Assembly (NCBI GenBank): GCA_037957365.1 | Contig: JARHVA010008358.1 | Span: 186,001-250,000 of the forward strand | Reading direction: 5' to 3' | Length of the DNA: 64,000 nucleotides | Origin: Torreya grandis | Lineage: Eukaryota; Streptophyta; Pinopsida; Cupressales; Taxaceae | In this document: positions 63,000-64,000 of the stretch, piece by piece | Layout: each line of letters starts with the position of its first letter | Position numbering within the stretch: the first letter of the stretch is position 1 | The notes under the pieces: generated by a model | Told to the model about the DNA's origin: nothing | What the model saw: only the letters and a program-made list of their open reading frames with translations | Database searches by the model: none | Translations under genes and position numbers: made by a program

Positions 63000-64000
63000 C
63001 TTGTATCACTGTATGAACACCGTGCCATCTAAAGAATGAGTGGCTGCATCCTTCGTGAGTAAGCCTTCCTCTAATCCATATCCATTAGCTAACCTCTCCA
63101 CCTCTCCTTGTAGTCATCTAATCTTTTCTTGTCCATCTCTCCCACCTCTATATCCATGCAAACCTACTATCTCTATATTAAGATCCCTAATTCTATTGTG
63201 CAATCTATCTAATAGTGCTTGGTTCTCTACTAACATAACTGGTCTTGATGTCCCTTATCCATCCCCTCCCTTAGTGTGTGTTTATGGCATAAGCCTCATC
63301 TCTATGTCACCTCTATTTCCATCTCCCTCCACATCACTATCAATAACAACCACAAGAGTCTCTCCTCCTCACTCTCCCCTAACCTCTCTCATCTTAGCAT
63401 CCTTCATCTAGTCTCTTTTGAAATCTACTTCCTTTACTACCTCTACAACCTATTTATCCTATTTTTTGCCCCCATCTCCATCCCCTCCTCTACCACACTG
63501 TGTTGTATTTTCTCTCATAATCATAGCCTGTAGGCCTTTAATTCAAGGCTGTGCCTTAAATTATGCTTGTAATATCTGCCTCCATGTATAAGTGGTACAT
63601 ATGGATTTGTAGGTCTAAATGGTCTCTATTGATCCCAACATGATGCACAATAATTTCTCATACTCACATCTACTACATCCCTCTTCACATAGAATGTAAC
63701 TATCTATAATTGTGCCCATCTCTAAGCTACAACTCTATAATCAATGCCCACACCCCATTATGCTCTCTCCTATACTAACTGTGTAAAAATATGAGGACTA
63801 ATTTGTATCACCTATTTGATCCCAAATTATCTGATCACCCTGTTAGGTCGGTACTACTTAATAATATACTCATCATATCTAATAATGTAGCACTATGACA
63901 TCATATAATCTAAGTGTATGTAATCCTCTATCTAGTGTGGATTGACCTCTCTATATGACCTCCATGTAATCTGATCTACTCTTGACTCATCTATAGTCTT
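62600..64000 (-). pseudogene. plant-mobile-domain-like gene remnant, truncated by the window edge
   Basis: Reading the - strand from the right edge, one frame (64000 to about 63440) stays protein-like despite about a dozen stops: SRVDQITWRSYREVNPH, then YRPNRVIR, a stop and FGIK, then RPTNPYVPLIHGG. The YRPNRV.RQFG pattern is characteristic of PMD (plant mobile domain) proteins, carried by host genes such as MAIN and by transposons. After frame changes it continues through an acidic linker (IDSDVEGDGNRGDIEM, about 63340) to a coiled coil (VENQALLDRLHNRIRDLN, about 63220) and a further open stretch at about 62660-62960 (CVMGPNRITPWQYELSL). Most stops are TAG, TAA or TGA where CAG, CAA or CGA would fit. 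The N-terminus lies beyond the window. Confidence 0.55.
62969..62998. repeat. (TC)n microsatellite
   Basis: A 30-bp CT/TC run. It lies within the - strand PMD-like remnant, where it would read as alternating Arg and Glu. Confidence 0.95.

Noticed and set aside
1..64000. CRISPR arrays, rRNA, intact tRNA genes, bacterial-type operons
   Set aside because: None is visible. The repeats are microsatellites, LTRs or tandem duplications, and the genome type is plant nuclear.

Overview
This window reads as intergenic heterochromatin from a very large plant nuclear genome, most likely a gymnosperm and probably a conifer. It is strongly AT-rich and holds no intact host gene. Almost everything recognisable is retrotransposon debris: Ty1/copia, Ty3/gypsy (a chromovirus-like lineage and a Tat-like lineage), a plant LINE and a Penelope-like fragment. 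The conifer call rests mainly on the Penelope-like GIY-YIG fragment at about 6.9-7.4 kb, because the plant Penelope elements I know of are the conifer 'Dryad' group. Very long, diverged LTRs and old nested insertions fit that picture. The species cannot be named from the sequence.

Layout. 1-4.9 kb: AT-rich spacer, a possible SINE, and an old tandem duplication with an LTR-like insertion. 4.9-9.4 kb: a degenerate Ty1/copia element whose pol is interrupted by the Penelope-like fragment and whose 3' tail plus LTR is tandemly duplicated. 9.4-11.3 kb: a perfect 30-bp hairpin, a 165-bp MITE-like foldback and an AT microsatellite. 11.297-43.364 kb: one giant outer LTR element on the + strand, with LTRs of about 5 kb and a GCTAG/GCAAG target-site pair. 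Three later insertions can be mapped inside it: a 13.3-kb related element on the - strand (15,869-29,169, perfect AATTG duplication), an 894-bp solo LTR (11,791-12,684, ATTAG duplication) and a 4.9-kb 5'-truncated LINE on the - strand (32,789-37,713, perfect 17-bp duplication). 43.4-61.2 kb: two Ty3/gypsy gag-protease remnants and one Tat-like RT/RNase H/second RNase H/integrase remnant, all on the + strand, separated by about 6 kb of unrecognised sequence. 62.6-64.0 kb: a - strand remnant resembling plant-mobile-domain genes, running off the right edge.

How the parts relate. The outer and inner giant-LTR elements are two subfamilies of one LARD-like (large retrotransposon derivative) family. 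Their LTRs share GC-richer blocks, and their short internal regions (about 2.9 and 2.3 kb) align and are mostly non-coding. The outer keeps a gag-like start and both keep an integrase-tail/chromodomain-like end, so they probably depended on an autonomous chromovirus for mobilisation. The 3' LTR of the outer element is an empty-site reference for the inner insertion, and the inner element's internal region is an empty-site reference for the LINE, so these boundaries are unusually well supported.

The most interesting object is the LINE. Downstream of its RT-RNase H frame, and overlapping its end, lies a second long frame of about 600 codons inside the same 17-bp target duplication. It is unlike any ordinary LINE protein that I recognise.
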